Source: Vogesella fluminis (GTDB lineage: Bacteria; Pseudomonadota; Gammaproteobacteria; Burkholderiales; Chromobacteriaceae). Taken from it: DNA of 47,816 bases. Made by a program: the position numbers and the translations under genes. The notes under the pieces are model-generated. The model made no database searches. It saw only the letters and a program-made list of their open reading frames with translations, and was not told where the DNA came from. The stretch lies in assembly GCF_014652335.1 (NCBI RefSeq), contig NZ_BMYP01000025.1:1-47816 (forward strand). Direction: 5' to 3'. Within the stretch, counting starts at the first letter, position 1, and each line of letters begins with the position of its first letter. This document shows positions 44,640-47,816 of the stretch, piece by piece.

Positions 44640-45299
44640 ATGAATTTCGAACAAGCCCGCTTCAATATGGTTGAGCAACAGATCCGTCCGTGGGACGTGC
44701 TCGACACCTCCATTCTCGATCTGCTGTTCCACGTGAAACGCGAAGATTTTGTCGGTACCGACAAGCGCGCGCTGGCCTTTGCCGATACCCAGCTGCCGCT
44801 GGACAACGGCAGCACCATGCTGGAGCCGAAGGTCGAAGCCCGTCTGGTGCAGGACCTGCAGGTGAAAGCCAGCGACAAGGTACTGGAAATCGGTACCGGC
44901 AGCGGCTACCTGACCGCGCTCCTGGCCGCCGTCAGCCAGCATGTGTACAGCATCGATATCGACGCGCAGCAGCTGCAGCACGCCGCGGCCAACCTCAAGA
45001 CCGCCGGCATCAAGAACGTGACGCTGAGCCAGGGCAACGGCATCGAAGGCCTGGCGGCACAGGCGCCGTTCGACGTGATCTGCGTCGGCGGCTCGGTGCC
45101 GGTGGTGCCGGAAGCGTTGAAGGCGCAGCTGGCTGTCGGTGGCCGCCTGGCGGTGATCGTCGGCGATGCGCCGGTAATGGTCGCCAAGATCATCACCCGC
45201 GTGTCCGAAACCGCGTACCAGGAAAGCGTCAGCTTCGATACCAACCTGCCGCGCCTGCAGCAGCTGGACGCGATCGAACCGTCACGCTTCAGCTTCTGA
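44640..45299 (+). CDS. Protein-L-isoaspartate O-methyltransferase family protein
   Basis: 219 residues; PCMT family, SAM-dependent. The N-terminal NMVEQQIRPWDVLD, FADTQLPLDNGSTMLEPKVEARLVQDL (substrate region) and VLEIGTGSGYLTALLA (SAM motif I), then FDVICVGGSVPVVPEALKAQL, are family patterns. Classical Pcm has a Ser-Gly-Tyr-rich substrate loop (isoaspartate repair); here the LPLDNGSTMLEP variant is typical of the betaproteobacterial group whose substrate is less certain. Its stop overlaps the rhodanese start (TGATG). A parS-like site lies inside (44725-44740). Confidence 0.88.
   Translation: MNFEQARFNMVEQQIRPWDVLDTSILDLLFHVKREDFVGTDKRALAFADTQLPLDNGSTMLEPKVEARLVQDLQVKASDKVLEIGTGSGYLTALLAAVSQHVYSIDIDAQQLQHAAANLKTAGIKNVTLSQGNGIEGLAAQAPFDVICVGGSVPVVPEALKAQLAVGGRLAVIVGDAPVMVAKIITRVSETAYQESVSFDTNLPRLQQLDAIEPSRFSF
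44725..44740. other. parS-like site 3 (14/16)
   Basis: TGTTCCACGTGAAACG matches the parS consensus at 14 of 16 positions; it is inside the PCMT-family gene (encoding HVKR). Confidence 0.55.
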
Positions 45300-45625
45300 T
45301 GATCCGCGAAATCAACGCCCGCGAGCTGGCCGACTGGCTGGCTGACACCTCCCGTCCGCAGCCGGTGCTGCTCGATGTGCGCGAGGACTGGGAGTACGCG
45401 CTGTGCCGCATCGCCGGCTCGCGCCAGATCCCGATGAACCTGATCCCGCTGCGCCACAACGAGCTGCCGGATGACACCCCGCTGGTAGTCATCTGTCATC
45501 ACGGTGTGCGCAGCTACCAGGCCGGACTGTTCCTGGCCAATGCCGGTTTCGAGCAGGTGCTGAACCTGCGCGGCGGCGTGGCGGCGTGGGCGGACGAGGT
45601 CGAGCCGGCGATGGCGCGCTACTAG
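45299..45625 (+). CDS. Rhodanese-like sulfurtransferase
   Basis: 108 residues, a single rhodanese domain. N-terminal VLLDVREDWEYALCRIAGSRQIPM and the active-site loop CHHGVRS with the persulfide-forming cysteine in VVICHHG, then a GGVAAWADEV end. Cytoplasmic. Overlaps the preceding PCMT-family stop by one base (TGATG), so coupled translation is expected; this pair is common in betaproteobacteria. Physiological sulfur acceptor unknown. Confidence 0.92.
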   Translation: MIREINARELADWLADTSRPQPVLLDVREDWEYALCRIAGSRQIPMNLIPLRHNELPDDTPLVVICHHGVRSYQAGLFLANAGFEQVLNLRGGVAAWADEVEPAMARY

Positions 45626-45640
45626 GCGCATGTTGGCCGC

Positions 45641-45674
45641 ACCCGAGCCGCCCGCTGGGCGGCTTTCTTTTTGC
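45641..45674 (+). terminator. Terminator after rhodanese gene
   Basis: AGCCGCCC(gct)GGGCGGCT stem followed by TTCTTTTT. Confidence 0.85.
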
Positions 45675-45850
45675 CACACTCCCACGAAACGGCACGAAAA
45701 ATCAGGCCCCAAGCGCTGGGCGCCGGCCTGGAAAACGCGCCCAGCGACGGACGTCAGGGCGACGCCGGCGCCATTGGTTGCTGCCGCAGCTCACCGCTTA
45801 CGGCCTGAACTCGTTCGTGTCTTTTCGTGGCTGGAAACCAAGGACCTGTC

Positions 45851-46564
45851 ATGAACTACCTCGCCCCCGCCCTCGCCGCCCTGCCCACCGACTGGCAGCA
45901 GCTGCTGGCAACGCCGGCCATCAGCGCGCAACTGTCAATGATCGACGCGCAACTGGCAGACCGTGCCGCCGCCGGTGCGGTGATCTATCCGCCGCGCGAG
46001 CTGGTGTTCAACGCGCTGCGCCACGTGGCGCCGGCCGACATCCGCGTGGTGATCATCGGCCAGGACCCGTACCACGGCGCCGGCGAGGCGATGGGGCTGA
46101 GCTTTTCGGTGCCGGACGGGGTGAGGATCCCGCCCAGCCTGCGCAACATCTACAAGGAACAGCTCGGCGACCTCGGCCTGCCGCCGCCGGCCAGCGGCAA
46201 CCTGACGCACTGGGCGCAGCAGGGTGTGCTGCTGCTCAATGCCTCGCTGACGGTGGAAGCCGACCGCGCCGGCAGCCACGGCAAGCTCGGCTGGCAGGCG
46301 ATCACCGACGCGCTGATCGACGCGGTGAACGCGGCCAACCCCGGCTGCGTGTTCCTGCTGTGGGGCAACTGGGCGCACACCAAGGCCGAGCGCATCGACA
46401 CCGCCCGCCACTGCGTGCTGAAGGCGGCCCACCCGTCGCCGCTGTCGGCCAGCCGCGGCTTTCTCGGCTGCCGCCATTTCTCGCAGGCCAACCGCTGGCT
46501 GGCCGAGCGCGGCCGCGGCGAGATCGCCTGGGGCGGCGCGGCGGCGCAGGGCGGGCTGTTCTAG
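45851..46564 (+). CDS. ung: Uracil-DNA glycosylase
   Basis: 237 residues, family 1 UDG; removes uracil from DNA. The catalytic water-activating motif VIIGQDPYHGAGEAMGLSFSV with the catalytic Asp, LLLNASLTVE, and the leucine-intercalation motif HPSPLSASRGFLGC are intact. The ATG at 45851 is chosen over an in-frame upstream codon because the family begins close to it. It converges with the cysteine hydrolase gene, the two TAG stops lying within one inverted repeat. Confidence 0.96.
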   Translation: MNYLAPALAALPTDWQQLLATPAISAQLSMIDAQLADRAAAGAVIYPPRELVFNALRHVAPADIRVVIIGQDPYHGAGEAMGLSFSVPDGVRIPPSLRNIYKEQLGDLGLPPPASGNLTHWAQQGVLLLNASLTVEADRAGSHGKLGWQAITDALIDAVNAANPGCVFLLWGNWAHTKAERIDTARHCVLKAAHPSPLSASRGFLGCRHFSQANRWLAERGRGEIAWGGAAAQGGLF

Positions 46565-46578
46565 AGGCGCCTAGAACA
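46557..46578. repeat. Inverted repeat holding both stop codons
   Basis: TGTTCTAG and CTAGAACA flank AGGCGC; the TAG stops of ung and of the convergent hydrolase gene lie in opposite arms. May act as a weak bidirectional terminator. Confidence 0.6.
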
Positions 46579-47107
46579 CGATCTGGCTGCTGGGCAAGAC
46601 TTGGGCAAAGGCGCCGTGCAGCGTGGCGTTGTGATGGGCCACGATCTGGCGGGCGCTCAGCTGCGAGGTGTCCATGCAGGTATGGGCATCGGCGGCCAGC
46701 AAGCATTGCAGTCCTCTGTCGCTGGCCGAGCGGCAGGTGGCATCCACGCAGTATTGTGTTTTCATGCCGGCGATCACCAGCCGTTGTATCCCGCGCTCAT
46801 GCAACCAGTCCTGCAGCAGAGTTCCGGTAAAGCAGTCGGGCCGAGTCTTGTCGAAAATGACATCCTGCGCCGGATCCAGCTGCAGCTCCGGCAACAGTTG
46901 CCAAGCCGCGTTGCCTGCGGCGATGGGCGAGCCGGCCGGCCCAGTGTGACGGGCGGCCAGTACCGGGGCACCGGTTGCATGGGCCTGGTGGATCAGTTGC
47001 TGGATATTGGCCAGCACGGTTTCGCGTTGCCACGGCGCGTCAGGGGAATGGTACAGACCATGCTGCATATCGATTATGAGCAAGGCACTACGGGCGGGAT
47101 CGGACAT
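46571..47107 (-). CDS. Isochorismatase-family cysteine hydrolase
   Basis: 178 residues. Catalytic triad candidates: Asp in LLIIDMQHGL, Lys in FDKTRPDCF, Cys in MKTQYCVDATCR, as in nicotinamidase-like hydrolases. The FTGTLLQDWLHERGIQRLVIAG segment is the family's core. Substrate unknown. AGGAGT precedes the ATG at 47105-47107. A Thr-rich mini open frame lies upstream on the same strand. Confidence 0.9.
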   Translation of the reverse strand: MSDPARSALLIIDMQHGLYHSPDAPWQRETVLANIQQLIHQAHATGAPVLAARHTGPAGSPIAAGNAAWQLLPELQLDPAQDVIFDKTRPDCFTGTLLQDWLHERGIQRLVIAGMKTQYCVDATCRSASDRGLQCLLAADAHTCMDTSQLSARQIVAHHNATLHGAFAQVLPSSQIVF

Positions 47108-47179
47108 GGTGACTCCTGACGGGTAAGGCCCGCGGACAGGAGCAACGCACCCCGGCCCGGAGGGCGGGGTGGACAAGTT

Positions 47180-47263
47180 TCAGTGCGGCAGCGACCGTCC
47201 TCCCCGACCCCGCTTGGCGGTCGTGGTGGTGACGGTGGTGGTGAAAACGCAGGTTTGCTTCAT
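47180..47263 (-). CDS. Candidate Thr/Arg-rich leader peptide
   Basis: 27-codon frame beginning MKQTCVFTTTVTTTTAKRGR, with eight threonines in the first 15 codons, ending 72 bp before the hydrolase gene. A GC-rich hairpin (CACCCC...GGGGTG, about 47148-47172) follows its stop but without a T-run. The form recalls attenuator leader peptides; no good ribosome site is seen. Confidence 0.35.
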   Translation of the reverse strand: MKQTCVFTTTVTTTTAKRGRGGRSLPH

Positions 47264-47348
47264 GCGATCATCTTGTCATGCGAAACACATTATTTCAATT
47301 GAATAGCATTCTGATTGCTCTGGTTTCCGCTTTCTCTTGCCGACTGGC

Positions 47349-47816
47349 TTAGCCTGTCGGAGAAACCAACTGTTTTCGCTTTGCCAAGCCCAGCAAAACC
47401 AGCGCAGCACATAGCAACAGATTGATGCTTCCATAGATGCTTTCGCGGGTGATGGCATCATCGAACGCGGTAGTGTTGTGGGTAGAAAGTGCTCGGAGGC
47501 TGTCTGTGATGGCTGGCTCAATGAGCCACAAGGTGTTGGCTAGCATGGTGCCAGCCAATAGGACTTTGGCCCAGAACCAATGTCGCTTGTATGGCTTGTT
47601 GTGCCATGCCATGGCCAGGCCGCTGAGCATCAAGAGCAGCAGGCTTGGCAACGTTAATTGTCGTGTGCAGAGCAACACCAGATCGCGGCTTGTCGTCATG
47701 TAGGCATGGTTGGCACCATCGGCCGCCATCCCGATAACGATGAATGTTAGGACACTGCCTAGCAGCCTGTCGGACTTAACGAGCCGTATGAGATAATTCG
47801 GATCATCCAAAACACA
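47349..47816 (-). CDS. Predicted membrane protein (runs to window end)
   Basis: At least 153 residues with about four hydrophobic segments: LLGSVLTFIVIGMAADGA, LTLPSLLLLMLSGLAMAW, AKVLLAGTMLANTLWLI and INLLLCAALVLLGLA. The frame is open to the window edge and the only in-window start near the end is TTG (47808-47810), so the 5' end may be missing. It resembles DUF2269-like four-helix inner-membrane proteins but I do not assign a family. Less GC-rich than its neighbours. Confidence 0.65.
   Translation of the reverse strand, partial: CVLDDPNYLIRLVKSDRLLGSVLTFIVIGMAADGANHAYMTTSRDLVLLCTRQLTLPSLLLLMLSGLAMAWHNKPYKRHWFWAKVLLAGTMLANTLWLIEPAITDSLRALSTHNTTAFDDAITRESIYGSINLLLCAALVLLGLAKRKQLVSPTG

Overview
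The window looks like a chromosomal segment of a betaproteobacterium of the order Neisseriales, probably a Chromobacteriaceae relative (Vogesella or Aquitalea type). This is inferred from gene content (SapC-type and DUF4214 surface-layer proteins, LPS core genes, thiC with a TPP riboswitch, pyrBI) and a background of roughly 60-65% GC; no rRNA or marker gene fixes the genus.

Layout. 1-2.7 kb: the 3' part of a P2-gpA-like HUH replication protein, then a small DUF4160/DUF2442 pair, probably mobile-element remains. 2.8-9.8 kb: a 1392-residue calcium-repeat S-layer-like protein with a CRP-type promoter, a TPR/outer-membrane-barrel protein resembling Slam, and a FecR-domain protein ending in a TbpB-like barrel. 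10-18.2 kb: an ABC-dependent polysaccharide export and modification locus (tandem glycosyltransferase, FkbM methyltransferase, Wzt, Wzm), interrupted by a CHASE2 adenylate cyclase and a divergent Crp-like regulator. Most of it (about 10.7-17.82 kb) is an AT-rich island whose two edges fall inside genes. 18.2-24 kb: manC, waaA, waaC, a DnaA-box-rich intergenic region, a WaaE-like glycosyltransferase and a UDP-glucuronate epimerase. 24-32 kb: small conserved genes, rlhA, a repeat-rich spacer with a LysR remnant, a trypsin/Calx-beta protein, a SapC protein, tRNA-Thr, YkgJ, VF530 and MazG-like genes. 32.3-37 kb: GGDEF and HD-GYP enzymes facing each other, then a Cache-type chemoreceptor. 37-47.8 kb: attenuator-controlled pyrBI, a lipoprotein, a Sel1-repeat protein, thiC with its riboswitch, pcm, a rhodanese, ung, a cysteine hydrolase and a membrane protein cut by the window end.

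Three signals are not explained by the genes. (1) A 13-mer, AAGGTTGGCCGCA, occurs 14 times exactly, seven in each orientation, half inside genes and half between them, once as a perfect inverted pair between convergent genes. It is absent from the AT-rich island. This is how a DNA uptake sequence is distributed, but the motif differs from the neisserial DUS. (2) Three near-consensus parS sites and a cluster of consensus DnaA boxes suggest the window lies in the origin-proximal domain. (3) The S-layer gene has a perfect TGTGA-N6-TCACA site at the class II CRP position, and 7-9 kb away lie an adenylate cyclase gene and a Crp-like regulator with CRP's recognition-helix residues. Together they suggest local cAMP control of the cell surface.
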